The notes under the pieces were generated by a model. That model did not search any database and had not been told where the DNA came from. It worked only from the letters and a program-made list of their open reading frames with translations. From assembly GCA_031291335.1 (NCBI GenBank), contig JARLJF010000012.1, positions 1 through 51,715 on the forward strand: DNA of 51,715 nucleotides, given 5' to 3'. A program made the position numbers and the translations under genes. Shown here one piece after another: positions 9,766 through 21,981 of this stretch. Positions within the stretch are counted from its first letter, which is position 1. Each line of letters opens with the position of its first letter. Origin of the DNA: Pandoraea sp. Its GTDB lineage: Bacteria > Pseudomonadota > Gammaproteobacteria > Burkholderiales > Burkholderiaceae.

Positions 9766-9800
9766 AAAAAAGGCCCGTGAGCGGGATAAGCTCACGGGCC
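9766..9800 (-). terminator. Terminator between usp and aceA
   Basis: GGCCCGTGAGC (9772-9782) pairs perfectly with GCTCACGGGCC (9790-9800). Read on the minus strand the stem is followed by six T residues, so it mainly ends aceA transcription. On the plus strand it has only TCTTCTC. The stretch 9609-9971 holds no gene that I can support. Confidence 0.85.
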
Positions 9801-9971
9801 TCTTCTCGTTCAGGCGTGCATTGCCGCCCTCACCGCGACGGGACCGCGGTCAGGGCCGCCCCGGCCGGATAGGCCGGACGCGCAGTCATGACGCGGCAAC
9901 GTTCCGCCCATGACGACGTGCCCCCACGCGCATCGTCACTGGCGGGCGCGCCGCGCCCCCCCTCAGCCCTG

Positions 9972-11294
<1,323 letters not shown>

Positions 11295-11600
11295 GATGAT
11301 CTCTCCTGGTTTCTCAATACAAATAAAAGAGGGGTGACTCTTTGCTGCCTTTGTCGTCGCCGGCACTGCGGTTGACCGCTTTCGGCGCATCCAGATCGGC
11401 AGGTCTTGTATAAGAGTTTAGGGATTTCTCATGCGATGCAACAGAACGATTCGCCGACTTACCGCATATTTTTTATACATAAAAATCAAATAGATAACGA
11501 AATAATTTCTTGATGTGAAACGATGTTTCCCTTCCTGAAATCACACCGTTGTGCCAAGCAGCGCAAATTTTTACGCACCGCAAAGACATTCCACATCATG

Positions 11601-11631
11601 AAAAAAGCCGGTCACAGCGGTAACCGGCTTT
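11601..11631 (-). terminator. Terminator of the EamA exporter gene
   Basis: AAAGCCGGT and ACCGGCTTT pair around a short loop. On the minus strand the stem runs into TTTTTT. It lies 42 bases after the exporter stop. Confidence 0.85.
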
Positions 11632-11673
11632 AGCTGAAGCTGTCCGCGACCGGGTGTATTCACCCGGCGACGG

Positions 11674-12585
11674 TCATGACGCCGCGCGGCTGGCGGCCGG
11701 CACGGCCTTCGGCGGCTTGCACACGAGCCACACAGCAAGCGCAATGAAACAGCCACCGAAGAAGTGAGCCATCGTGACCGCTTCGTTCAGGAACAGCGCG
11801 CCCCACAGCACGCCGAACGGCGGAATGAGGAAGGTCACGGTCAGTGAGCGCAGCGGGCCGAGATCCGCAATCAGGCGGAAGAACAACATATAGGCCACCG
11901 CACTGCACAGGAACCCGAGCGCGAGCATCGCGCCCCATACCCCGCCGGTGGCCGGCCCGGGAATGCCAGACGTCGCCGACACGTAACCGAAGAACGGCAG
12001 CAACACGAGGGCGGCGCCCAGTTGGCTGCCGAACGCCACGAGCTTGGCGTCGAGCCCGCCCCGCTCAGTGATCCAGCGCTTGGTGAGATAGCCTGCCAGA
12101 CCGTAGCAGGACGTGGCGACGAGACACGCCAGTGCCCCCATGAGCACCGGCCCCGACATCGTGACCGGGCCGGTTTGCGTCAGCACGGCAACGCCGGCGA
12201 GGCCGAGCAACACGCCCAGTCCCTTGGCGCCGGTCAGGCGATCCCGAAAGAACAGCGCGCCGATGATGACACCCATGAGCGGCGTGGTCGCATTGAAAAT
12301 GGCGGAGTAACCGGCCGGCAGCACGCGTGCGGCGAGGCAATACATCACGAACGGAATGCCCGAATTGATCACTCCGAGCACCATCGACGCGCCGAGCAGC
12401 CCCTTGAACTCCCAGCGCACACGCAACACCAGCAGGATGACGGCCAGGCCGATGGCACCGAGCGTCACGCGCAGGAAGGCCGTGGGCAATGGCCCGAGCG
12501 CGGGAACAATGATGCGCATGAAAAGAAAGCTCGCACCCCAGATGGCGGAGAGCGTCAATAAACGAGCGATGTCGGACGAGCGCAT
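11674..12585 (-). CDS. EamA-family (DMT superfamily) transporter
   Basis: A 303-residue membrane protein with ten predicted hydrophobic helices in two EamA repeats. The first repeat starts LLTLSAIWGASFLFMRIIVPALGP with the FLR motif after helix 2 (PTAFLRVTLGAI), and the second starts LMGALACLVATSCYGLAGYL. Family members export amino acids or other metabolites across the inner membrane. The start at 12585 (MRSSDIARLL) is the usual one for this family, but no clear Shine-Dalgarno is present and the frame is open to 12645. Substrate is unknown. Confidence 0.85.
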   Translation of the reverse strand: MRSSDIARLLTLSAIWGASFLFMRIIVPALGPLPTAFLRVTLGAIGLAVILLVLRVRWEFKGLLGASMVLGVINSGIPFVMYCLAARVLPAGYSAIFNATTPLMGVIIGALFFRDRLTGAKGLGVLLGLAGVAVLTQTGPVTMSGPVLMGALACLVATSCYGLAGYLTKRWITERGGLDAKLVAFGSQLGAALVLLPFFGYVSATSGIPGPATGGVWGAMLALGFLCSAVAYMLFFRLIADLGPLRSLTVTFLIPPFGVLWGALFLNEAVTMAHFFGGCFIALAVWLVCKPPKAVPAASRAAS

Positions 12586-12834
12586 GGTCGGAAAGGCGGC
12601 ACGAACGGCCACCATAAGCATGGGAATGCACGAATCGTCCCACATCGACGCCCGGCACGCTGGTCATAATCGGACATGGCGGCATACGCACGATTCAGCC
12701 CATCGTCAAACCGAACGGTGCGATATCGCTTATATCGCGTATTGCCGCTGCCGCGATTTCGGAATCGACGCATTGAACAGGTGAGACGTCGCGCGATATG
12801 GTGATCGACCGACCCATCGGACATTTCACCACCC

Positions 12835-13722
12835 ATGACGCCACATGATTTGGACGCCGATCCACACGCCTTATCCGCTATCGCTGGATGTTATACCGCC
12901 TCTGCGTCGCCCACCGGCGTGGCGAGTGGCCTTCATCCGATGCCTCGCGTGCGCTTGCCGCATCGAACCCCCGCGCCCGCCGTGTCGCCTCCCATAAGGC
13001 CGCGAGGCTACGACCTTTGGAATCACTATGAAGTCTCATGGCTCGACATGCATGAGCGGCCGCAGATCGCTGTCGTGGAGCTTGTGATTCCGTGCGACTC
13101 CCCCTACACGCTGGAGATGTCGGATGCCCATCGCTATTTCCTCACGTTGCGCGACCAGTGTTTTGAATCCACCGACTCGCTTGAAGCGCGGGCGGCGGCC
13201 GAGCTATCCAGCCACCTGCAAGCCTATGTTCTCGTTCGCACAACACCCGTGAGGCAAGCCGTACGCGCGACCACCGCATGGGGGCCCGACGCACAGAGTC
13301 TCGACCTGGCACCGGTCAGCGTAGTCCGCGGCGGCGTACAGGCGAGCCTGCTACGTCATGCCCGTCATGCCCGTCATGCCGATACGCCGTCTGCATTACC
13401 GTCCCGAGAATGCCTGACCTCCGACCTGTTGAGCGTGAGATGCCCGTTGACCGATGGCGTCGACTACGGGACGGTCTGGTTCGACTACACGGGCGAACCC
13501 ATCTGTCGACACTCGCTGCTGGCCTATGTGCTGTCGTATCGCGATAGTGCGATGTTCATCGAGCAATGCGTCGAAAGGCTCTTCGCCGACGTGCTCGCGA
13601 CATGCGCCCCAACGCGGCTGGCGGTCGGCGCACGCTTCACCCGACGTCACGGCATCGACATCAACCCCGTGCGCTCCACGCATGCGATTGCCATCACCAA
13701 CATCCGCACTGTCCGCCAATGA
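12835..13722 (+). CDS. Diverged QueF-like NADPH-dependent 7-cyano-7-deazaguanine reductase
   Basis: A 295-residue protein with the two-part QueF layout. The N-terminal half has YDLWNHYEVSWLDMHERPQIAVVEL, matching the GTDIWxxYELSWLN block. The C-terminal half has LLSVRCPLTDGVDYGTV with the catalytic Cys and proton-donor Asp, FIEQCVERLF with the substrate-binding Glu, and ARFTRRHGIDINPVRS, ending in RTVRQ. QueF reduces preQ0 to preQ1 in queuosine synthesis. Odd: the NADPH motif ESKSxKLY is replaced by EMSDAHRYF, losing both lysines. A Ser-Arg-His-rich stretch with a 9-bp triplicate precedes the active site. Its last base pairs overlap the start of the transporter gene. No Shine-Dalgarno is seen, so the start is provisional. 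Either a divergent active QueF or a repurposed relative. Confidence 0.75.
   Translation: MTPHDLDADPHALSAIAGCYTASASPTGVASGLHPMPRVRLPHRTPAPAVSPPIRPRGYDLWNHYEVSWLDMHERPQIAVVELVIPCDSPYTLEMSDAHRYFLTLRDQCFESTDSLEARAAAELSSHLQAYVLVRTTPVRQAVRATTAWGPDAQSLDLAPVSVVRGGVQASLLRHARHARHADTPSALPSRECLTSDLLSVRCPLTDGVDYGTVWFDYTGEPICRHSLLAYVLSYRDSAMFIEQCVERLFADVLATCAPTRLAVGARFTRRHGIDINPVRSTHAIAITNIRTVRQ
13354..13380 (+). repeat. Three tandem 9-bp repeats inside the queF-like gene
   Basis: CGTCATGCC occurs three times head to tail and encodes Arg-His-Ala three times in frame, just before the active-site segment. It looks like a slippage-prone in-frame repeat. Confidence 0.9.
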
Positions 13723-14525
13723 CCCATATCGCCTCGACACTGCCCCCGTCTGCTGCCCACCCTTCGCGTCAGGCCACCCACATCACCCCGGCGGTGATCG
13801 TGCTTGCGATTGCCTTCGTAAGCTTCCTGCTCATCTCTAACGCGCTCGGTGCGCGCGTATGTGAGGTCACGCTGCCGTGGTCGACCGGGGACGAGCCGTT
13901 CCGGCTGACGTTCTCCGCCGCTCTGATCAGTTTTCCGTTCGCCTATCTGTTTTCGTCGGTACTCACGGAGGTCTACGGCTACCGCATCAGCCGTATCGTG
14001 ATCTGGAGCGGCCTCGCGACCAACCTGTTGATGATCGGTTTTTTATGGCTGATGTCACGCCTGCCGACCGATGCCGCCTGGGCGGCGCAAACCGGCTTCA
14101 CCGACGAGGTGCAACGCCACTGGTTCGAAGCCATCACCCACATGTTCCTTGCCTCGGTGTCAGCCTGCCTCGTAGGTGAATTCGCCAACGCGGCCACGCT
14201 CGCCCGCATGAAAGTGGCAATGCACGGCCGGCTGGCAAGCCTGCGCTTCATGGCGGGCAGCGCACTGGCTGCCATGCTCGACTCGGTCGTGTTTGTGGGG
14301 GTGGCATTCGCCTATGTGCTTGACGTCGATGCGATGGCGCGAATGGCCGGGCTCGAGTTTGTCTTCAAGTGCGCGCTGCAATGGCTGGTGTTGCCGTTGA
14401 CCATCGGCCTGGCACGTCTGCTCAAGCGTGCGGACGGCATCGACCATTACGACGTGGGGACCTCACTGAATCCGTTCGGCTTCCCGATCTCGAGGCTCCG
14501 GCAACTCACCCTGAGCAGATCGTGA
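13719..14525 (+). CDS. YhhQ/VUT-family queuosine precursor transporter
   Basis: A 268-residue integral membrane protein with about six helices. Diagnostic blocks are FVSFLLISNALGARVCEV near the N-terminus, SFPFAYLFSSVLTEVYGYRISRIVIWSG, the EFANAATLARMKVAMHGR loop, and the SALAAMLDSVVFVGVAFAY helix. The family imports preQ0/preQ1-type precursors of queuosine. The ATG at 13719 overlaps the QueF-like stop as ATGA, so translation is coupled. The pairing supports a salvage unit: take up a 7-deazaguanine and reduce it. The N-terminal 25 residues are a Ser/Pro/His-rich cytosolic leader. Confidence 0.88.
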   Translation: MTHIASTLPPSAAHPSRQATHITPAVIVLAIAFVSFLLISNALGARVCEVTLPWSTGDEPFRLTFSAALISFPFAYLFSSVLTEVYGYRISRIVIWSGLATNLLMIGFLWLMSRLPTDAAWAAQTGFTDEVQRHWFEAITHMFLASVSACLVGEFANAATLARMKVAMHGRLASLRFMAGSALAAMLDSVVFVGVAFAYVLDVDAMARMAGLEFVFKCALQWLVLPLTIGLARLLKRADGIDHYDVGTSLNPFGFPISRLRQLTLSRS

Positions 14526-14559
14526 ACACAGCGCGTCTCGCACACGTGAACGCTGAAGC

Positions 14560-15027
14560 TCAAGCAGCGCTGGCGTCGCGCTCGCGGCGATAGGCAACCC
14601 AATCTCCGCCCGGAATCCGCGGTAACTGGCTGACCGCCGACGGGCTCACCGGATAGACGATGCATAGGTACGTCGCGCCGTTGCATGCGACGTCGTGCAT
14701 CTCTCGAACGAACAACCCCGCCTCGCCCGGATAGACTGCTTCGATCTCGTCGAGCACGGGGATCAGTGCTGCCGGAATCCTGTAGATGTCGCCCGTCACA
14801 CCGAGGCCCGCCGCATCGAGCACCATGCCCGGATAGTGTCCGAAGTCATAGAGCTGCCCGCCAAGCGACGCCGTGCCGACGTAGGCCGGCGCTGCGATAC
14901 CGTGACGTGCGGCCGCGCGCGTCATGTCGTTGATTTCTCCCGCACGCAGCGTGCCGTAGACGAAGACGTGGATCGCCTCGTCGGACGAGTCATGAGCGGC
15001 ACACAGATCACGCGTGGCGGTTGTCAT
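14560..15027 (-). CDS. Gamma-glutamylcyclotransferase-like (AIG2/YtfP) protein
   Basis: A 155-residue GGCT-like fold protein. It shows VFVYGTLRAGEIN (the YGSLR-type substrate loop), GTASLGGQLYDFGHYPGMVL, VTGDIYRIP and LDEIEAVYP, in which the second Glu of DEIE is the usual catalytic acid. Such proteins cyclise gamma-glutamyl groups or act on related amides; substrates are seldom known. Several starts are possible (15027, 15036, 15108) and none has a good Shine-Dalgarno. I use 15027. It is divergent from the AraC regulator and convergent with the transporter gene. Confidence 0.75.
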   Translation of the reverse strand: MTTATRDLCAAHDSSDEAIHVFVYGTLRAGEINDMTRAAARHGIAAPAYVGTASLGGQLYDFGHYPGMVLDAAGLGVTGDIYRIPAALIPVLDEIEAVYPGEAGLFVREMHDVACNGATYLCIVYPVSPSAVSQLPRIPGGDWVAYRRERDASAA

Positions 15028-15266
15028 CACGCACATCCAGATCGGAAATGGCTGACGTTGCGCCAAGCGCGCGTCAGAGAACAAAGGGAAATGCGTCGGG
15101 CGGCCCATGGGCTACGCCCTTCGCGGGCTGACGTCGATCATAACGTTTTTGCCGGCCGGAAAGCTGTGACAAGCGCGGGCTTGGGCGGCCCTGCGTTACG
15201 CCGAGACCCCAACGTCTACGCGCGGCTGATTTACACTTATGAAACCCGAATTGTCGCGCTTACGCC

Positions 15267-16166
15267 ATGCCCAACCTCATGCCCTTGCCGTCCGGTCTGA
15301 TGGATGCCGAGCCGCCGAGCCCCGATGCCGTCGCCACCGTACAGGTCGACCCCGAGCCTTACACCCTGCCGGCGGCGTTCACGCCGACTCGCGAGCGGCC
15401 TGTGCGGCTGCGCGCGCGGCCGCTGCGCGATGGTATCCGCGTGCCCGAGCATGAACACGCGTGGGCACAGGTCGCGTACACGCCACGCGGCGTGATCCAG
15501 ATCGCGGTGGCCGATGCGGCGTGGATCGTACCGCCATCGCGCGCGATCTGGATTCCGCCGAATGTCGTGCACAGCCTGCAGGTCAACGAACCCTCGTACT
15601 TGCGCACGCTGTATGTCCATCCTGACGTCATTCCGACCGGACTGGATCATTGCCGTGTGGTGGAGGTGTCGGCGCTGCTGCGCGAATTGATTGCAGCCAT
15701 CGACGTGCCCGAAGACACGCTCGACGCCCCTCGCGAGCAACTGCTCGGCGGGCTGATTCTCGATGAATTGCGACGTGCATCACCGCTACCGCTGGAGGTG
15801 CCGCTGCCGCGTGACAAGCGGCTGCTCACGCTATGCACCGCAATGCTGGCCGACCCGGCGCGCGCCTGGACACTCGATCAATGGGCCCGCTACGCCGGCG
15901 CGAGCCCGCGCACCATCGGGCGTCTGTTCCGGCAGGAACTCAACATGAGCTTCGTGCAGTGGCGCCAGCAAGTCGTGCTGGCGCAGGCGATTCCGCTCGC
16001 CTCGAAGGGATATCCGCTCGCTCGCATCGCACGCGAATTGGGGTATCGAAGTCAGAGCGCGTTTTCCGCGATGTTCAAACGCGCCTTCGGGCGCACTCCC
16101 AGCGAGTTCTTCGCCACCGTTCCCGACGCTACATCTGCCGGAACAGATGCGCGTACTGACGACTGA
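15267..16166 (+). CDS. AraC-family regulator with cupin sensor domain
   Basis: A 299-residue regulator. Residues about 50-120 form a cupin (PEHEHAWAQVAYTPRGVIQIA, then WIVPPSRAIWIPPNVVHSLQV). Residues about 190-290 carry the two AraC helix-turn-helix units: WTLDQWARYAGASPRTIGRLFRQELNMSF and PLARIARELGYRSQSAFSAMFKRAFGRTPSEFF. The compact cupin with IPP..VHS matches the NimR-like group, whose members usually control a nearby exporter. The immediate divergent neighbour here is the cyclotransferase-like gene. The last 38 bases overlap the convergent LytTR regulator gene. Confidence 0.88.
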   Translation: MPNLMPLPSGLMDAEPPSPDAVATVQVDPEPYTLPAAFTPTRERPVRLRARPLRDGIRVPEHEHAWAQVAYTPRGVIQIAVADAAWIVPPSRAIWIPPNVVHSLQVNEPSYLRTLYVHPDVIPTGLDHCRVVEVSALLRELIAAIDVPEDTLDAPREQLLGGLILDELRRASPLPLEVPLPRDKRLLTLCTAMLADPARAWTLDQWARYAGASPRTIGRLFRQELNMSFVQWRQQVVLAQAIPLASKGYPLARIARELGYRSQSAFSAMFKRAFGRTPSEFFATVPDATSAGTDARTDD

Positions 16167-16995
16167 CCGCCACGCGGTCCTTGCGGCGCTTGAGCTTGAG
16201 CGTGAGGCGACCGAGCGGCGTGTGCTGGGCGCTCACGACTTCGGCGACATTCACCACCGTACTACGATGCACCTGCCAGAAGCGCGACGGATCGAGTTGC
16301 GGTATCAACTCTCGCAGACTGGTACGGATCAGTAGATCGCCATCGGTGGTCGCCACGACAACGTACTTGTCGGCTGCTTCAAAAAAGCAGACATCTTCGA
16401 CCGGGACGATACGAATCTCGTCGCGCACCGACGCCCGTACAAAGCGCAAATACTCCCGGGTATCCGTGGCCGGCGCGGCGCGCAGCGCGGGTGTCTCCTC
16501 AGGTGTATCGCTTGGCTGCCCTTTGCCTTTTTGCTGCCCATTGCGCTGCCCTGACGGCCCCCCCTCCTCCAGATGCGTGCGCAACGTCGCCAGCAATTGC
16601 GAGAGCGTGCCGCCGTCCGGCGCGGCCAGACGTTCGCGCACCCGCGCCACCGTCCGGGCCAGACGATCAGGCTCCACCGGCTTGAGCAGATAGTCGACGG
16701 CAGCCGCGTCGAAGGCGTCGAGGGCGAACCGGTCGAACGCCGTCACGAAAACAATCTGCGGCGGCCGGGTAAGCCGCGCACACGCACGAGCGACATCCAG
16801 TCCGGTCGCGCCGGGCATCGAGATATCGAGAAACACGACATCCGGCTGCGCCTGCGCGATCGTGGCAATCGCCGACGTCCCGTCCGGTGCCACGGGCAGC
16901 ACATGCAACGCGGGCCACGTCTGCGCGAGCATGGTGCGCAGCGCGTCGGCGAGCAAAGGTTCGTCTTCGGCAATCAGGGCGACGGGGGATGTCAT
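16129..16995 (-). CDS. LytTR-type response regulator
   Basis: A 288-residue response regulator. The receiver domain spans about 1-120, with acidic pair AEDE, phospho-acceptor Asp in PDVVFLDISMPGATG, Thr in VFVTAFD and Lys in YLLKPVEP. A low-complexity Gly/Gln/Lys linker follows (about 135-175). The C-terminal LytTR DNA-binding domain has RIVPVEDVCFFEAADKYVVV, LRELIPQLDPSRFWQVHRSTVVN and LKRRKDRVAVSRQYAHLF. The ATG at 16995 has GGAG just upstream. It is the last gene of the DUF2306-kinase-regulator operon. Target genes are unknown. Confidence 0.92.
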   Translation of the reverse strand: MTSPVALIAEDEPLLADALRTMLAQTWPALHVLPVAPDGTSAIATIAQAQPDVVFLDISMPGATGLDVARACARLTRPPQIVFVTAFDRFALDAFDAAAVDYLLKPVEPDRLARTVARVRERLAAPDGGTLSQLLATLRTHLEEGGPSGQRNGQQKGKGQPSDTPEETPALRAAPATDTREYLRFVRASVRDEIRIVPVEDVCFFEAADKYVVVATTDGDLLIRTSLRELIPQLDPSRFWQVHRSTVVNVAEVVSAQHTPLGRLTLKLKRRKDRVAVSRQYAHLFRQM

Positions 16996-17022
16996 GCACT
17001 CCACTCTCTGGCGACTAAAAAT

Positions 17023-18195
17023 CTATGCCGTTGGCACGGCTGGCGGCCCGGATGACTCCGCAGGCAGACGCAACGTTGCGACGACGCCTCGCGGCACGCC
17101 CTCGGTGAGCGTGAGGCGCGCGGCGTCGCCATACAGCACCCGCAGGCGCTCTCGAATATTCGTCAGGCCAACGCCACCTACGCGCTCGTCCCCGTCGGCA
17201 CCCACGGCGGCACGAAAACCCGCGCCGTCGTCCGCCACCCGCAGCACCACCTGCCATGCCCCGGACGCCGATCGCTCGCGCCGGGCGCTGATGTCCACCG
17301 AAGCGCCGCCGGCAAGCGGCTCGACGCCATGCTTGACCGCGTTCTCGACGAGCGGCTGCACAAGCATGGGTGGCACCTGCAACGCGCGGCAATCCTCGGG
17401 CAGATCGAACGTATAACGCAGCCGCTCAGCGAAGCGCACCTGCTGGATCGCCATCAGGGCTTCGAGCAGTGCAAATTCGTCGGCGAGCGTGGTGACTTCG
17501 GCGCGCGTCGCCGCAAGCGATGCACGCAAAAACCGGTTGAGATGGCCGAGCAACGTCCGTGCACGCAAGGGATCGCTGGCGATCAACGAATCCAGATTGG
17601 CGAGCACGTTGAACAGAAAGTGCGGCTCCAGTTGCGCTTGCAACGTCTGCAATTGCGCGTAGACGAGCTGCTGCTCCGCCGCCGCCTCACGCAGGGCCTG
17701 CTGTGCCGTGGCCTCGCGCAATTGCGCCAGCCGCGCACGCGACCAGCCGTGATACGTGCCGATACCGGTGGCGAGCAACGCGATGAGCAGCACGATGGGC
17801 AACGAGTGCCCGTTCAACGGCCTCCACATCGAAACCGGCATCCCCAACAGCAACGTGCCGATGACGATGCCCAGCACGAGTCCGGCCGCGCACCCGAACG
17901 CCACGAGCAACAGGAAAGGCACCATCGACGGCGCCCGGTCACGCCAGATCGCACGCCGTCCACCATCGACGAACGTGGTAATGGCGATGCCAATGCACTG
18001 GCTGAAAACGAAGGTCTGCACGAACGAGCCGCCAAAGCCGATAAACGTCAATATCAGCGCAATGCCGGTGTTGAAAAGCATCACGCCGACGAGTTCTCGG
18101 AAAAACGTCTGCCACAGGCCGCGCGTCACTTTGACGGGGCCCGCGTGCACGGCTTCAACGGATTGCGGCTGTCTCATCATCGACGTGAGTTTCAT
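17023..18195 (-). CDS. LytS/YehU-type membrane sensor histidine kinase
   Basis: A 390-residue kinase. Four hydrophobic helices fill about residues 30-150. A coiled-coil linker leads to the His_kinase domain with LQAQLEPHFLFNVLANLDSLI, whose His is the phosphorylation site. The ATP-binding domain has MLVQPLVENAVKHGVEPL (N box), VADDGAGF (G1) and GGVGLTNIRERL. There is no separate extracellular sensor domain, so the signal is probably membrane-borne or relayed by the upstream DUF2306 protein. The ATG overlaps that gene's stop as ATGA, and the regulator gene follows after 27 bases. Confidence 0.92.
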   Translation of the reverse strand: MKLTSMMRQPQSVEAVHAGPVKVTRGLWQTFFRELVGVMLFNTGIALILTFIGFGGSFVQTFVFSQCIGIAITTFVDGGRRAIWRDRAPSMVPFLLLVAFGCAAGLVLGIVIGTLLLGMPVSMWRPLNGHSLPIVLLIALLATGIGTYHGWSRARLAQLREATAQQALREAAAEQQLVYAQLQTLQAQLEPHFLFNVLANLDSLIASDPLRARTLLGHLNRFLRASLAATRAEVTTLADEFALLEALMAIQQVRFAERLRYTFDLPEDCRALQVPPMLVQPLVENAVKHGVEPLAGGASVDISARRERSASGAWQVVLRVADDGAGFRAAVGADGDERVGGVGLTNIRERLRVLYGDAARLTLTEGVPRGVVATLRLPAESSGPPAVPTA

Positions 18196-18755
18196 GCGCC
18201 GGCCCCGCCAGTCATGGCGAGCGAGCCTGGCCCGGCCTTCGGTGCCCTTTGCGTTTGTTTTAGTGCCCCTGCTTGCTTATCGCTGGTCCTGCCATTCCCG
18301 CCATTGTTACCGCCCTGAGTGCCCTGCGCGCCTTCATGGCCCCCGCTGCCCGATGTCACGGCAGCCACGGCTGACTCATGGTGCCACATCTGCGCCAACG
18401 CGTTGTTGAGCACCCGCCCCGGCACTGCGGCGGCCGCCACCCCGGCAATCACCAGTCCGGTGTACAGCCCCAGCATCTGTCGCCGATGTGTGCTCACGTC
18501 GCCACGCCGGATTGCCACCACTGCCAGTACCAGACCGACCAGCACGTAGGCCGAGAGTGCGTGCAGCCACGACAAATGGCCCGCATCGAGTTCACGGATA
18601 CCAAAGCTCGTCGCCGCCGTGACGGCCATCGCCGTCACCCACAATCGGCCGAACCACCGGTGCCGCGGCGTACCGCGCCGCATGAGCAAAATACCGATGC
18701 CCAACAGGACAGCCGCTACCGCTGCCGCCAGATGCATTCCCACGATCGTCGCCAT
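18192..18755 (-). CDS. DUF2306-type membrane protein, first gene of the LytTR operon
   Basis: A 187-residue protein with four hydrophobic helices in the first 130 residues. It has the family-style GTPRHRWFGRLWVTAMAVTAATSFGIREL and WLHALSAYVLVGLVLAVVAIRRGDVSTHRRQMLGLYTG blocks with conserved His and Arg between helices. The last 55 residues are a hydrophilic Gly/Gln/Asn-rich tail, unusual for the family. Function is unknown. Because it is translationally coupled to the kinase, it is a candidate sensor or signal partner. The promoter should lie in 18756-18990, where I see no strong boxes. Confidence 0.75.
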   Translation of the reverse strand: MATIVGMHLAAAVAAVLLGIGILLMRRGTPRHRWFGRLWVTAMAVTAATSFGIRELDAGHLSWLHALSAYVLVGLVLAVVAIRRGDVSTHRRQMLGLYTGLVIAGVAAAAVPGRVLNNALAQMWHHESAVAAVTSGSGGHEGAQGTQGGNNGGNGRTSDKQAGALKQTQRAPKAGPGSLAMTGGAGA

Positions 18756-18984
18756 GACGTCCTCTCTGAGTTCGGATCATGGCGCTACGATAAAAACTGG
18801 CCCCGACGCTCGCAGCCGTCTTGCGACGAATGGCGCCAGCGAGCCGTCAACGGTGGCCGTCCGGCGTGAATGGCGGCCAGACGGAGGCGGCCCCACGCGC
18901 ATGACACGGCGACGCGCTGCGGTCGCGCATTTTCACCGACGATTGTGACACGACGATGCGGGGCGCCGCGCGTAAAAAATAAGA

Positions 18985-19020
18985 CAAAAAAATCCCCGCG
19001 CTCCTCTCGGAACGCGGGGA
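18985..19020 (-). terminator. Terminator of clpB
   Basis: TCCCCGCG and CGCGGGGA pair around a 12-base loop. On the minus strand the stem is followed by seven T residues. It lies 25 bases beyond the clpB stop. Confidence 0.9.
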
Positions 19021-19045
19021 CGGTTCAAGCGTATTGCGCGAAGGC

Positions 19046-21673
<2,628 letters not shown>

Positions 21674-21706
21674 CTAGTGCTCCGGTAAGAAATCTCTCTG
21701 GATCGG

Positions 21707-21735
21707 ATGTGCGGACAATCCCCTGTGGTTTCAAG
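21707..21735 (-). promoter_or_regulatory. Candidate sigma-32 heat-shock promoter of clpB
   Basis: On the minus strand CTTGAAA (21735-21729) matches the sigma-32 -35 exactly. Fourteen bases later CCGCACAT (21714-21707) resembles the -10 consensus CCCCATNT. It ends about 33 bases before the clpB ATG. Confidence 0.65.
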
Positions 21736-21981
21736 GGGCATTACAGCGCGACGATTGACATTTCGCGCGACGCCGGGCGAAGGCCGGTATCAGGGCTTGC
21801 GACGGGAGACCTTGGGGTCGTGAAACAACCGCAGGACACGCCCGGGTTTGAGGCTCATAATAGCCACTTTCAGCGCGCCGCACCATGCGCCATCCCGGCG
21901 CCAAAACACGAATAACGGCCCGCACGCTTTTTCCGTTTGTATTTCGCTGGTATCCCGTTAGCCTCCCGTTTGTCCGCCGAA

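Noticed and set aside
12646..12834. Possible preQ1 riboswitch upstream of the QueF-like gene
   Set aside because: I see no short stem with a C-rich loop followed by an A-rich tail, nor any preQ1-II or III layout.
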